From UBA1845 sp002338715 (lineage in GTDB: Bacteria; Planctomycetota; Phycisphaerae; UBA1845), in NCBI GenBank assembly GCA_035344155.1, contig DAORAL010000007.1:81775-145774 (forward strand): a DNA stretch of 64,000 nt. The letters are read 5' to 3'. Of the stretch, positions 1-8,745 are shown piece by piece. Numbering within the stretch: the first letter of the stretch is position 1; each line of letters starts with the position of its first letter. A model generated the notes under the pieces. The model saw only the letters and a program-made list of their open reading frames with translations, searched no databases and was not told the origin of the DNA. Both the position numbers and the translations under genes were made by a program.

Positions 1-57
1 CGGGCCGCCCAATCGATTGTCAAAACGCTCCGCGCAAAACAGGAGGTGGTCGCATGA
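1..57 (+). CDS. C-terminal end of an upstream sugar-pathway gene (partial)
   Basis: An open frame enters from the left edge and stops with TGA at 55-57, sharing bases with the ATG of the next gene (ATGA overlap). The 18 visible residues begin RAAQSIVKTLRAKQ. A G-x-A-A-x-x-I-V ending is typical of NeuC-type UDP-GlcNAc 2-epimerases, which precede neuB in many nonulosonate operons, so that identity is suggested but rests on very few residues. The coupling shows that the operon starts outside this window. Confidence 0.45.
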   Translation, partial: RAAQSIVKTLRAKQEVVA

Positions 58-1103
58 AACCCATCCGAATCGGCAATCGCACCATCGGGGAAGGCCAACC
101 GACATTCATCGTCGCGGAAATCGGCATCAATCACAATGGCGACGTTGATCTCGCGAAGAAATCCATCCAAGCGGCTTCAATCGCCGGCGCCGACTCCGTC
201 AAATTCCAAAGCTACGAAACCGACGACTTCATCCGCGAAGGCTCGTTGACGTACACCTACGAATCCGGCGGCAAGACGATCACCGAATCGCAGGTCGCAA
301 TGTTCAAGCGATGCGAACTCACCCCGCCAGACTTCAAAATGCTCAAGGCGTATAGCGATGAACGCAATGTCAACTTTCACGCAACCCCCACCAGCGTCGC
401 GGGCGTTCGAAGGCTCGTTGAACTTGGTGTCGAAGTACTCAAGAACGGTTCCGACTTTTTGACGCGGCTCGATGTCGTTGAGGCCATGGGGCGTTCGGGA
501 TTGCCCACGGTTCTCTCTACAGGGATGGCCACCCTCGCCGAAATCGAGTCAGCCGTCACCGTCTTTCGCAAAACTGGAAACAACCAACTGATCCTGCTGC
601 ATTGCACGTCGTCCTATCCGACGGCGTTTGAAGACGTCCACCTGAATCGCATGGCCACACTTCGCAAGGCGTTTAACTGCCCCGTCGGGTTCAGCGATCA
701 TTCGATCGGATCGACGGCATCGATCGGCGCGGTGGCGCTCGGCGCGTGCTGGATCGAAAAGCACTTCACGACCGACAAGAACCTGCCCGGACCCGACCAT
801 CGATTTTCGGTCAGCCCGATGGAACTCGAGCACATGGTTCAGCGCATTCGCGAGATCGAAGCGTGCATGGGATCGCCCGCGCTCGCCCCTTCAAAAATCG
901 AAGCCGAAGCGCGGACGCAGTTTCGCGTGTCGTGTGCAGCCGCCTGTCGGATGCGCGAGGGGCACGTGCTTTCAGATTCGGACATTGTTTTCCTTCGACC
1001 GGCCAGCGGACTCGCCCCCGCCCACAAGGATCGCCTCATCGGACGGCAAACGGTTCGCGACCTGAGGGCTGGCGAAACCATCGGGATGAACGATGTCAAC
1101 TAG
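54..1103 (+). CDS. neuB: N-acetylneuraminate/nonulosonate synthase (NeuB family)
   Basis: Condenses phosphoenolpyruvate with an N-acetylated hexosamine to make a nine-carbon sialic-type acid in the cytoplasm. At 349 aa it has the usual family length. The N-terminal TIM barrel shows EIGINHNG near residue 23, VKFQSYE near 50, GFSDHS in the middle and EKHFT with PGPDH further on, all characteristic of the family. The last ~65 residues form an antifreeze-like SAF domain (REGHVLSDSDIVFLRP). AGGAGG at 41-46 sits before the ATG. A CMP-sugar synthetase follows four genes later, confirming the pathway. Whether the product is sialic, legionaminic or pseudaminic acid cannot be told from this gene alone. 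Confidence 0.93.
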   Translation: MKPIRIGNRTIGEGQPTFIVAEIGINHNGDVDLAKKSIQAASIAGADSVKFQSYETDDFIREGSLTYTYESGGKTITESQVAMFKRCELTPPDFKMLKAYSDERNVNFHATPTSVAGVRRLVELGVEVLKNGSDFLTRLDVVEAMGRSGLPTVLSTGMATLAEIESAVTVFRKTGNNQLILLHCTSSYPTAFEDVHLNRMATLRKAFNCPVGFSDHSIGSTASIGAVALGACWIEKHFTTDKNLPGPDHRFSVSPMELEHMVQRIREIEACMGSPALAPSKIEAEARTQFRVSCAAACRMREGHVLSDSDIVFLRPASGLAPAHKDRLIGRQTVRDLRAGETIGMNDVN

Positions 1104-1818
1104 CACGCAAACTTCAGAATCGCTCACCGCATTCTGGCGAGCGGAATACGAAAGAAAAGCCGCCCACGATAGCCCCATCGTCCAGTCGGGTCGCGGGTGT
1201 AAGTACGATGCGCAGGAACTTCGCAACGAGATAAGCCGTGCGATTTCGTTGCTTCAGATAGAGCGATCGCACACGGTCTTGGATGTCGGCTGTGCGAATG
1301 GACTCTTCGGAAGCACCCTCATCGCATGCTGCCAGGAATACGTTGGCATCGAACCGGTCGAGGCACTTGCGAAGTTGGCCCGTCGCAATCTCGCGGAGTT
1401 TGAAAACGCAAAGATTCTGACGGCGTCGGGCGATGATGTGCGGTTGCCATCGGGTTCGGTGGATCGCGTCCTGATCGCCGAGGTCATTCAACTGAATCCG
1501 CCGGCGGCCGTCCGCCGCATGCTGCAGGAAATGGCGCGGGTACTGCGAAAACCGGGCCGAATCGTCATTTTCTCGGTACCCGACCGCGAGAAACAAGCCG
1601 CTTTTGAATCCGATTACACCGAAGAGATCAGGCGTGCCGATCACTTAAGTGACGGGGAAAAAGCCGCGATCCTGAACCGACAGGCCAACGCCCATTGGTA
1701 CGCAGCCGACGAGCTTGTCGCGTGGGCGAACGAGTTGGGCGGATCGGCGCGCGTCGAGCGATTGCCCGAAAACGCGCCCAACTGCGACCATCGCTTCGAT
1801 CTGGTGATCGACTTCTGA
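1093..1818 (+). CDS. Class I SAM-dependent methyltransferase
   Basis: A 241-aa Rossmann-fold methyltransferase. Motif I is VLDVGCANGLFG near residue 58, followed by an acidic residue at the end of strand 2 (VGIEPVEAL). A glycine/proline-rich post-II segment (RVLRKPGRIVIFSVP) matches Methyltransf_11/25 families. The ATG overlaps the end of neuB by 11 bp, so it is probably translationally coupled. The position between neuB and a formyltransferase suggests it methylates the nonulosonate, its precursor or the glycan carrying it. The substrate is inferred from context only. Confidence 0.8.
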   Translation: MSTSTQTSESLTAFWRAEYERKAAHDSPIVQSGRGCKYDAQELRNEISRAISLLQIERSHTVLDVGCANGLFGSTLIACCQEYVGIEPVEALAKLARRNLAEFENAKILTASGDDVRLPSGSVDRVLIAEVIQLNPPAAVRRMLQEMARVLRKPGRIVIFSVPDREKQAAFESDYTEEIRRADHLSDGEKAAILNRQANAHWYAADELVAWANELGGSARVERLPENAPNCDHRFDLVIDF

Positions 1819-1873
1819 CGCTTGATCGCGATGCGCACGTTGAAACGAACTGCAACAGAAAGGCCGCCCGCCG

Positions 1874-2791
1874 ATGCGTGTGGTGTTCATGGGAAATCAT
1901 ACGGTAGGTGTCCGAACGCTAAATGCGCTGCGCCAATCGTGTGACGTCACCGGCGTCATCGCCCATCCGGAAGATGCCGAAGACGGCGTCCGATACGAAT
2001 CGGTTTATGACTTCGCGAAAGGGAAAGGACTAACCGTCGAGCGCCTCCAGCCGACCGATGAGCACTTTCAGGCATTCGTTCGCCAAGCCAACCCGGACCT
2101 TATCTGGCTGACCGACTACCGATACATCATTCCGAAACAAACACTCGAAATTCCCCGGCATGGAACCGTCAATCTGCACCCAAGCCTGCTGCCGAAGTAT
2201 CGCGGGCGAGCGCCTTTGAACTGGGCAATTATTGAAGGTGAATCGCGACTGGGTTTGACTGCGCATTTTGTATCCGAAGCAATCGACGCGGGTGATATCA
2301 TCGCACAGCGTTCGTTTGAACTCACCCCCGACGAAGATGTTGGCAACGCCCTCGAAAAACTGTATCCGATGTATGCGGACATCGCCGCCCAGGTGCTCGA
2401 TGACTTCAACCGCAACGTGATCAAGCGAACGCCACAGCCGAGCGGGGACCACAAAGTCTATCCGAAACGTCGGCCCGAGGACGGTTGGATTGATTGGCGA
2501 GAGTCTGCACGTAACATCTGCAACCTCGTGCGCGGCGTGGCTCGACCTTATCCCGGTGCGTTTGGATTTGTAGGCGAGCGACGGGTGACGATATGGAAAT
2601 GCGCGGTGGAAGAACGCGATTCCGACGCATCCGCTGGGACGATCGTCGATATTGGGTCGGATGGATCGATCAATATCGCATGCGGTAGCGGCACGTTGAT
2701 TGCGTGGGACTATTCAATCGACCATGCGCACGAACTAGAAGTAGCCGACCGTTTTGAATTGGAACACCGGACGACGATGAGCGTGGGATAA
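1874..2791 (+). CDS. Formyltransferase (Fmt/ArnA-like, probably sugar N-formyltransferase)
   Basis: A 305-aa protein with the formyltransferase N-terminal fold and a C-terminal OB-like domain. The 10-formyl-THF signature HPSLLPKYRGRAP is at about 99-111. The catalytic Asn and His lie in NLHPS, and the catalytic Asp is in AIDAGDII, so the triad looks complete. It is close in size to methionyl-tRNA formyltransferase, but its place inside a nonulosonate operon and the absence of def/fmt neighbours argue for a sugar amine as acceptor, as in ArnA and related N-formyl-sugar enzymes. The substrate assignment is inference. It begins 55 bp after the previous stop. Confidence 0.85.
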   Translation: MRVVFMGNHTVGVRTLNALRQSCDVTGVIAHPEDAEDGVRYESVYDFAKGKGLTVERLQPTDEHFQAFVRQANPDLIWLTDYRYIIPKQTLEIPRHGTVNLHPSLLPKYRGRAPLNWAIIEGESRLGLTAHFVSEAIDAGDIIAQRSFELTPDEDVGNALEKLYPMYADIAAQVLDDFNRNVIKRTPQPSGDHKVYPKRRPEDGWIDWRESARNICNLVRGVARPYPGAFGFVGERRVTIWKCAVEERDSDASAGTIVDIGSDGSINIACGSGTLIAWDYSIDHAHELEVADRFELEHRTTMSVG

Positions 2792-2796
2792 GCACG

Positions 2797-3411
2797 ATGC
2801 AATGCGATTTGACGCATGACATTCAAAAGGTCGCCTCGTACTTTGGCGAGCGGCTCGAGCGCTTCGGCGCCGGCATTTCCGCGTTGGATTACGGTTCGCA
2901 GGCCAGCCAACAGGCCCGTTTCAACGTGCTGATCGACGCGTGCGACTATCAAGGCAGAGAAGTTTTGGATGTCGGCTGCGGTTTGGGCGACTTTGGCGCA
3001 CTGCTCGCAGAACAAGTCCCCAGCGCCCAATACACCGGCATCGACGTCTGCGAAGGGATGGTCAAGCAAGCCCGTCAGCGCGGATTCGAAGCGCACCACA
3101 TGGACATTCTCTCCGATCCCAGCGCACCGTCAGCCGACATCGTCATCGCCAACGGCATCTTCTATTTGCTTGAGGGCGACTGCGAACGAAAAATGCAGGC
3201 GCTCATCTCGCGTATGTATGGCCTCGCCCGCGAAACGCTCATCTTCACCTCGCTGAGCAACTGGCACGACATCGAAGACGACGATGAATTTCGCGCCGAC
3301 CCGATGAAAACGCTGCAATTCTGCCGCACGCTTTCGCCGTTCGTCTGCCTGCGCCACGACTATCTGCCGCACGATTTTTGCATTTCGATTCGCCGAAAGC
3401 GGGTGGGCTGA
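2797..3411 (+). CDS. Class I SAM-dependent methyltransferase
   Basis: Second methyltransferase of the operon, 204 aa. Motif I is VLDVGCGLGDFGALLAEQ near residue 53 and the strand-2 acidic residue lies in YTGIDVCEGM. The sequence DIVIANGIFYLL fits motif II. It starts 5 bp after the formyltransferase stop, and its TGA (3409-3411) overlaps the ATG of the next gene, so it is firmly embedded in the operon. It is not a close copy of the methyltransferase at 1093, so two different positions or substrates are likely. Confidence 0.8.
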   Translation: MQCDLTHDIQKVASYFGERLERFGAGISALDYGSQASQQARFNVLIDACDYQGREVLDVGCGLGDFGALLAEQVPSAQYTGIDVCEGMVKQARQRGFEAHHMDILSDPSAPSADIVIANGIFYLLEGDCERKMQALISRMYGLARETLIFTSLSNWHDIEDDDEFRADPMKTLQFCRTLSPFVCLRHDYLPHDFCISIRRKRVG

Positions 3412-4124
3412 TGATCGTGTCAATCAATCAGCCGGCGTATCTGCCCTGGCTCGGGTATTTTGAACGCATCGCAAGCAGCGATGTTCACGTGATTCTCGAC
3501 CATGTGCAGTTTGAAAAAAACAGCTTCGTCAATCGCAACCGCGTGCTCACTGCCGACGGGCCGACCTGGCTGACGGTGCCCATCAAGACCAAAGGCCGCT
3601 TCGGCGAACTGCCCATCTGCGACGTCGAGATCGATAATCAACTCCCCTGGCGACGCAAGCATTGGCAGACGTTGCAGCAGGCCTACAGTCAAGCCGAGCA
3701 CTTCAGAGAGCACGCTGCGTTTTTCGCCGACGCGTACGCGCAAGAGTGGACGTGCCTCGGCGCCCTTTGCCAACACATGACGCGATACCTGCTCGATCAA
3801 TTCGGCATCGATACGAAATGCGTCATGAGTTCAACGCTCAACCTCAAGAGTCGCCGCAGTGAGCTGCTGCTCGAACTGTGCCAATCGCTTGGCGCGGATG
3901 AATACGTGTCCGGTGTATTGGGACGCGACTATCTCGACATCAAGCCTTTTGAAGACGCGGGCGTTGGCGTTTCCTTTCAGGATTACAAACATCCGGCCTA
4001 CGCACAGATGCGCGGGCAAGAATTCGTATCACACATGTCAGCCGTCGATCTGCTGTTCAATCATGGCCCCGCAAGTCGCGACGTCCTGCTCAACCAAGCC
4101 CACGTTTCGCAGGAGTGCCCATGA
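3411..4124 (+). CDS. WbqC-family protein
   Basis: A 237-aa WbqC-like protein. The N-terminus MIVSINQPAYLPWLGYFERI and the following segment through VQFEKNSFVNRN are hallmarks of the family, which is found in O-antigen and surface-glycan clusters. Its exact chemistry is not settled; roles in modifying or transferring groups to amino sugars have been proposed from context. An in-frame ATG at 3378 exists, but 3411 is preferred because it forms the TGATG overlap with the upstream methyltransferase and begins at the conserved N-terminus. Confidence 0.85.
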   Translation: MIVSINQPAYLPWLGYFERIASSDVHVILDHVQFEKNSFVNRNRVLTADGPTWLTVPIKTKGRFGELPICDVEIDNQLPWRRKHWQTLQQAYSQAEHFREHAAFFADAYAQEWTCLGALCQHMTRYLLDQFGIDTKCVMSSTLNLKSRRSELLLELCQSLGADEYVSGVLGRDYLDIKPFEDAGVGVSFQDYKHPAYAQMRGQEFVSHMSAVDLLFNHGPASRDVLLNQAHVSQECP

Positions 4125-4834
4125 ACGAATCGTGCAAGCCCATCGCCATCATCCCCGCACGCGGCGGATCAAAACGCTTTCCGGGAAAGAACATCGCCCA
4201 ACTAGGCGGCAAGCCGTTGCTCGCGTGGTCGATCGAAGCCGCCCGCGTCTCAGACATATTCGACGAAGTCTACGTGTCGTCCGACGATGCGGCGATCCTG
4301 AAACTCGCCGAAGAGTATGGCGCCGTCCCCCACATCCGCGACAAGCAGTTGGCCAACGACACCACCAGCGTCGCCGAAGTGTGTGCGGAAATCGGTGCGG
4401 ACCTGATGACCGAACCCAATCCAGGCAAGGTCCCGAACCCGAACCGCGTCATCGTCGCCCTGCTGCCGACAAGTCCGTTTCGCAGCCCCGCGACGATCCG
4501 CAGCGCATACGACCTCTTTTCAGAGAAAAACGCCGACGCCCTCATGAGCGTCTCGCCATTGGAGCACCCGCCCGAGTGGGCGATGACGGTCAAAGACCAG
4601 TTGCTCAAACCTTGTGATCCGCTGTCATACAACACGCCGCGCAATCAACTGCCGCAATCCGTTCGCGGTGACGGGCTTATCATGATGGCCAAGCTGGCGT
4701 ATCTTGAAACCCATCGCTCGTTCGTCGGTCCGCGCACGCTGGCGTTTTCCTCGCCGCCGGGCGAAACTGTCGACATTGACGAACCTGCGGATTTGCTTTG
4801 GGCGGAATTTCTTTTGTCGCGCCGGGAGAATTGA
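4121..4834 (+). CDS. neuA: Acylneuraminate (nonulosonate) cytidylyltransferase
   Basis: Activates the nonulosonic acid with CTP to give the CMP-sugar donor for glycosyltransferases. At 237 aa it matches single-domain NeuA/PseF/LegF enzymes. The nucleotide-binding motif IIPARGGSKRFPGKN starts near residue 10, YVSSDD near 50 and LLPTSPFRSP near 115; the C-terminal VDIDEPADL carries the metal-binding Asp pair. AGGAG at 4111-4115 is 5 nt from the ATG at 4121, which decides this start over a GTG at 4115. The ATG overlaps the wbqC-like stop (ATGA). Confidence 0.92.
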   Translation: MNESCKPIAIIPARGGSKRFPGKNIAQLGGKPLLAWSIEAARVSDIFDEVYVSSDDAAILKLAEEYGAVPHIRDKQLANDTTSVAEVCAEIGADLMTEPNPGKVPNPNRVIVALLPTSPFRSPATIRSAYDLFSEKNADALMSVSPLEHPPEWAMTVKDQLLKPCDPLSYNTPRNQLPQSVRGDGLIMMAKLAYLETHRSFVGPRTLAFSSPPGETVDIDEPADLLWAEFLLSRREN

Positions 4835-4836
4835 AC

Positions 4837-5517
4837 GTGAATGTACTTGTCATCGCCGCCCATCCGGACGACGAAGTGCTTGGTTGCGGCGGAACGATCG
4901 CCCGCCTGTCCGCCGAGGGAAATCAGGTGCATGTCGTGATCATGGGCGAAGGCATCACCGCGCGTCACAGCGATCGAAGTGATGCCAATCCCAATGCCCT
5001 CAGTTCACTTCATGCCCACGCCAGTCGTGCGGGTCAGATTCTCGGCGCGATCTCGGTCGAAGTGCTCGACCTGCCCGACAACCGCTTCGACACCGTGCCG
5101 ATGCTCGACATCAACAAACGCGTCGAACGCCTCGTCGAAAAACATCGCCCGGACGTTATCTACACCCACCATGCCGGTGACTTGAACCTCGACCACGTCA
5201 TCACGCATCGCGCGGTCTTGACCGCAACCCGGCCGATGTCGAAGTCAGCCGTCAAAACGATCTATGCGTTTGAAGTCGCCTCATCGAGCGAATGGTCATT
5301 TGGTGCGACCGGTCCTGCGTTTTCGCCGAATGTGTTTGTCGACATTGAGAAGTTCATCGATGCGAAGTGTGAGGCCATGTCCGCGTACGAATCCGAAGCC
5401 CGCGACTTTCCGCATCCGCGCTCGACGCAGGCCCTTCGCGCCCAGGCCACACGCTGGGGCGCTGCTTGCGGATGTGCGGCGGCTGAAGCATTCCAGCTCA
5501 TCCGCGACATCCGCTAA
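4837..5517 (+). CDS. PIG-L/LmbE family N-deacetylase
   Basis: A 226-aa zinc-dependent de-N-acetylase of the GlcNAc-PI/MshB/LmbE family. The zinc motif AHPDDE is at about 8-13, followed by LGCGGTIA. A downstream H-H-x-G-D-x-N-x-DH segment (near residue 110) supplies further ligands. GGGAGA at 4823-4828 lies 8 nt before GTG 4837; a TTG at 4831 would be too close. It begins 2 bp after neuA. In this operon the likely substrate is an N-acetyl group on the nonulosonate precursor or the finished glycan, which would free an amine for the formyltransferase upstream. That link is inference. Confidence 0.87.
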   Translation: MNVLVIAAHPDDEVLGCGGTIARLSAEGNQVHVVIMGEGITARHSDRSDANPNALSSLHAHASRAGQILGAISVEVLDLPDNRFDTVPMLDINKRVERLVEKHRPDVIYTHHAGDLNLDHVITHRAVLTATRPMSKSAVKTIYAFEVASSSEWSFGATGPAFSPNVFVDIEKFIDAKCEAMSAYESEARDFPHPRSTQALRAQATRWGAACGCAAAEAFQLIRDIR

Positions 5518-5541
5518 GCGCCCTGTTTCCGCGATCATCCT

Positions 5542-7068
5542 CTAATCACAGCACTCACCTTCGTACTCAACGTTGACGCCCGCGACGGCTGCGTAGCACG
5601 AATTGCCATAGGTCTGTCCATCGCACCCACAAACCGGATCGTAGATATGGGAACAAGTTCCGGGCGGCGGCGTGCATTCGCCGATTTCGTCACACTCCCC
5701 TGAAGGTCGGTTGCAATATTCATCACCAAAGCAATCCGTGTCGCTGACGCATGCCGCAGCACATGGACCACTATACTGTACACCAACGTCAGCTAGGGTA
5801 GCGGAACAGGCGTTTCGATACGTCTTTCCATCGCAACCGCAAACAGGGTCTAACGCATCGTTACATGGTGCCCCTCCCCGGCAAACTCCGGGCGCATCGC
5901 AATCGCCAATAGGGCGAAAACAAAGTATCGCAACAACTTCGCTGCAGTCCAAGTTGCTCGTGCAATTTGAAACGCACGGCCCATCCCAATCAACATTTGC
6001 TCCCGCCTGCAATGCAATGCACGCATTGTCGTAAGTTAATCCGTCGCAACCGCACACTGGATCAAAGACCAGTGGGCATGATTGAGGATTCTCAGCACAC
6101 GCACCAAACTCATCTGAGCAGCCCTCCTTCAAACAAAACTGGTCGATATCGCATTCCGTATCGTTACGACATTGCTCTGGACACGCCCCGTCTGACGCAA
6201 CACTTTGACCTGATTCGCTTGCCACACAATGATTTGAATAGGTCTGTCCATCACATCCGCAGACTGGATCGAATACCGAAGGGCAGTTCTGCGGTGTTGG
6301 AACACATACGCCGTCGCCACCGCACTCACTATCAGGTTTCGAGCAAAAATGATGCGGATCACAATCTGAATTCTGCACGCACGAAGGTGGCAAACATTCC
6401 CCTAAATAAGCAACGTTGATACGCTGAGAAGCAGCATCGCAGATATTGAAGAATGTTTGCCCATCACATCCACAAACCGGATCGTACACTTGCGGGCATG
6501 ACTGCAGAGTCGCCTCGCAGACACCTCCACCGTCACATTCGCCAATGCCCTTGGCGCAATACGCAAAGAAACCCGTACATTCTACATTATCTTGGCATTC
6601 GATCGCGCATGGCCCATCGAATTCAATGTTTGCTCCTGCTTCTCTGGCCTTACAGGCATTACCGTAGGTCTGACCATCGCAACCACACACCGGATCGAAT
6701 ACCGCCGGGCACACATCCGGTTTCAAAATGCACGCGCCCGTCGAACCGCAACCGTCTTCGGTGAGGCACATTTCGTCGGGATTGCACTCGCTGTTGTCGA
6801 CGCAACCAGGAGGGCATAGCGGAAGCGGACCGGTGAAGTTCCCCTGCATCACCCCATAGTCGATTAAATCGACATCGCAGTCGCCGTCGAGATCGCCGAT
6901 CGGCCGCCCAGTCTCATCGACGATAACGTCAACAGGCGTGCCACAGCACACGTCCTGGTCGTCCGTCACACCGTCGCTGTCTTCATCGCAAACAGCACCG
7001 GCCCATACCGCGAGCGGGGTACAAATCGCCAGACAGAAAGCGCAGAACGAACGCATGCGAAGAGTCAT
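5542..7068 (-). CDS. Exported multi-Kazal-domain protein with dockerin-like loop
   Basis: A 508-aa Cys-rich exported protein with a signal peptide over about 1-25. A short Asp-rich calcium-loop segment near 57-82 (GDLDGDCDVDLIDY) resembles half of a planctomycetal dockerin-like module. Six Kazal-like domains follow, each built on DPVCGCDGxTYxNxC, separated by ~30-residue Cys-rich linkers of the pattern D-x-x-C-x-x-x-x-F-C-x(4)-G-x-C. All six carry an extra Cys in CGCDG where canonical Kazal domains have a non-Cys residue. Kazal domains usually inhibit serine proteases, so extracellular protease inhibition is plausible but unproven. GGAA about 8 nt upstream supports the ATG. It converges on the sugar operon, with a 24-bp gap. 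Confidence 0.85.
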   Translation of the reverse strand: MTLRMRSFCAFCLAICTPLAVWAGAVCDEDSDGVTDDQDVCCGTPVDVIVDETGRPIGDLDGDCDVDLIDYGVMQGNFTGPLPLCPPGCVDNSECNPDEMCLTEDGCGSTGACILKPDVCPAVFDPVCGCDGQTYGNACKAREAGANIEFDGPCAIECQDNVECTGFFAYCAKGIGECDGGGVCEATLQSCPQVYDPVCGCDGQTFFNICDAASQRINVAYLGECLPPSCVQNSDCDPHHFCSKPDSECGGDGVCVPTPQNCPSVFDPVCGCDGQTYSNHCVASESGQSVASDGACPEQCRNDTECDIDQFCLKEGCSDEFGACAENPQSCPLVFDPVCGCDGLTYDNACIALQAGANVDWDGPCVSNCTSNLDCSEVVAILCFRPIGDCDAPGVCRGGAPCNDALDPVCGCDGKTYRNACSATLADVGVQYSGPCAAACVSDTDCFGDEYCNRPSGECDEIGECTPPPGTCSHIYDPVCGCDGQTYGNSCYAAVAGVNVEYEGECCD

Positions 7069-7284
7069 AGTGTTTCCTTCTCTTCAGATTTCGACTGTTC
7101 AATCTGAACCGGCCGATGAGACTCGCAGTACTTGCGACCAGAATTGAATAGTCCAGATTCCCGGTGGTCTTGACAATACCAGCCAGCCACGTTTGATTTT
7201 AACAGATTTGTCGACGGAAACCCGTGCCGTCGAATTGCGTTGGCCACGGATTGAGACCACAATAGCGGTTTCATTCGGCGGAAA

Positions 7285-8268
7285 ATGGAAGAAACCCGCC
7301 GTCACGACCCCGAATCACGGATTCTTGCAGTGCCCGACTACAAAGTTGACGTAGACGCCTACAACGGACCGCTCGACCTGCTGCTGTTTCTGATCCGGCG
7401 CAACGAGGTGGATATCTACGATATCCCCATCACCCAGATCACCGAGCAATACATCGCCTATGTCCGCGTGCTCGAAAATCTCGACCCGAACCTAGCCGCA
7501 GACTTCATCGTGATGGCGGCTACGCTCATGGAAATCAAATCGCGGACCCTTCTGCCCAAACCGCCGGTGGTCGAAGAAGAAGATGAATTCATCGACCCGC
7601 GGATGGAACTCGTCCGACAACTTCTCGACTACAAGCGGTTCAAGGATGCAGCCGCCACCCTTGAAGACGCGATGACCGAACGGGCCGAACGCCATGAACG
7701 CGTCCCGGTTGTCCCGCGCATCAGCGACGATGAAGTCGACCTCGACGACGTGCAGATCTGGGATCTCATCGCCGCGTTCCAGAAAGTGCTCGACGCGACT
7801 GGCGTTCGCAATCGTCAACACGAGGTGCTCTACGACGACACACCCATCGCGCTGCATGCAGCCGACATTCTCGACATCCTGAGTCGCAACAAGGAAGGTC
7901 AGGTTTTTCAGAAACTGTTCGAAGGCCGCACCAAGTCGCAACTCATCGGACTGTTTCTCGCCGTCCTCGAACTCATTCGCAAGAACCGCATCCGCGCCGT
8001 GCAGAAACAAGAGTTTGACGAAATCCAGATTCAACTGCTCGACGATCAACCGATTACCGTCGATGAGGAATCCGACTATCGCTCCAATCCGAACGACGTG
8101 TTGAATGCATTCCACGAAACGGAAGCCGACTACGCCGACGAGATTCCTGACGACGAAGATGAGATCGACGTCGAAGACGATGCGGACGACGAAGTTAAAA
8201 TGTTTGACGAAGAACCCGAGATTGAGTCACCTGAACCCATGGATGACGTGAAGGAACCGGTCGAATGA
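7285..8268 (+). CDS. scpA: Segregation and condensation protein A
   Basis: Kleisin subunit of the SMC-ScpAB complex that compacts and segregates the chromosome. The family N-terminus is clear (GPLDLLLFLIRRNEVDI near residues 28-44, then PITQITEQY). The C-terminal winged-helix region contains FLAVLELIRKNRIRAVQ. At 327 aa it is longer than typical ScpA because of a ~70-residue Asp/Glu-rich tail ending in EPMDDVKEPVE. The gene overlaps ridA by 4 bp. No scpB is in the window. Confidence 0.93.
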   Translation: MEETRRHDPESRILAVPDYKVDVDAYNGPLDLLLFLIRRNEVDIYDIPITQITEQYIAYVRVLENLDPNLAADFIVMAATLMEIKSRTLLPKPPVVEEEDEFIDPRMELVRQLLDYKRFKDAAATLEDAMTERAERHERVPVVPRISDDEVDLDDVQIWDLIAAFQKVLDATGVRNRQHEVLYDDTPIALHAADILDILSRNKEGQVFQKLFEGRTKSQLIGLFLAVLELIRKNRIRAVQKQEFDEIQIQLLDDQPITVDEESDYRSNPNDVLNAFHETEADYADEIPDDEDEIDVEDDADDEVKMFDEEPEIESPEPMDDVKEPVE

Positions 8269-8723
8269 AGCCTTCAGAGAAACTTGCAGAGCTGAACCTG
8301 TCGCTGCCGACCGTCGCCCAGCCGGTGGGCATGTACGTCCCCGCCAAAGTCGTCGGCAACCTCGCCTACACCAGCGGGCAGATTCCGCTGCAAGGTGGCG
8401 AAGTTTTGTATCAAGGCAAAGTTGGCGACAGCGTCAGCCTTGAAGACGCACAGGCAGCGGCGAAGATCTGCGCGCTCAACGCCCTCGCCGCAATTGCTTC
8501 GGTCGCAGGCGGCATCGACAAGATCAAGAGCATCGTGCGGGTCTGCGTGTTTGTCGCATCCCCGCCGGATTTCACCGATCAACCGAAAGTCGCCAACGGC
8601 GCGAGCACCTTGTGCGGTGAACTGTTCGGTGAAGCCGGCAAACACGTCCGCAGTGCTGTGGGTGTCGCGTCACTGCCGCTCAATGCATCGGTCGAACTCG
8701 AGATGGTCGCAGAGCTAGGTTGA
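8265..8723 (+). CDS. RidA/YjgF-family protein
   Basis: A 152-aa member of the RidA (YjgF/YER057c/UK114) family, close to the longer YjgH/TdcF-like subgroup in size. Visible family features are VGNLAYTSGQIPL near 29-41, the alanine-rich helix LEDAQAAAKICALNALAAI and the C-terminal ASLPLNASVELEMVA. Canonical RidA deaminates reactive enamines and imines from PLP enzymes and uses an Arg near the C-terminal part; here the matching region is GKHVRSAVGVASLP, so an Arg is present nearby but not in the classical position. The ATGA overlap with scpA implies co-translation. Confidence 0.85.
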   Translation: MKPSEKLAELNLSLPTVAQPVGMYVPAKVVGNLAYTSGQIPLQGGEVLYQGKVGDSVSLEDAQAAAKICALNALAAIASVAGGIDKIKSIVRVCVFVASPPDFTDQPKVANGASTLCGELFGEAGKHVRSAVGVASLPLNASVELEMVAELG

Positions 8724-8745
8724 TGACCGGCTATCGCCAAACTAC

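Noticed and set aside
1874..2791. Housekeeping methionyl-tRNA formyltransferase (fmt)
   Set aside because: Motifs fit the superfamily, but the gene sits inside a nonulosonate operon without def, so a sugar substrate is more likely; not fully excluded.
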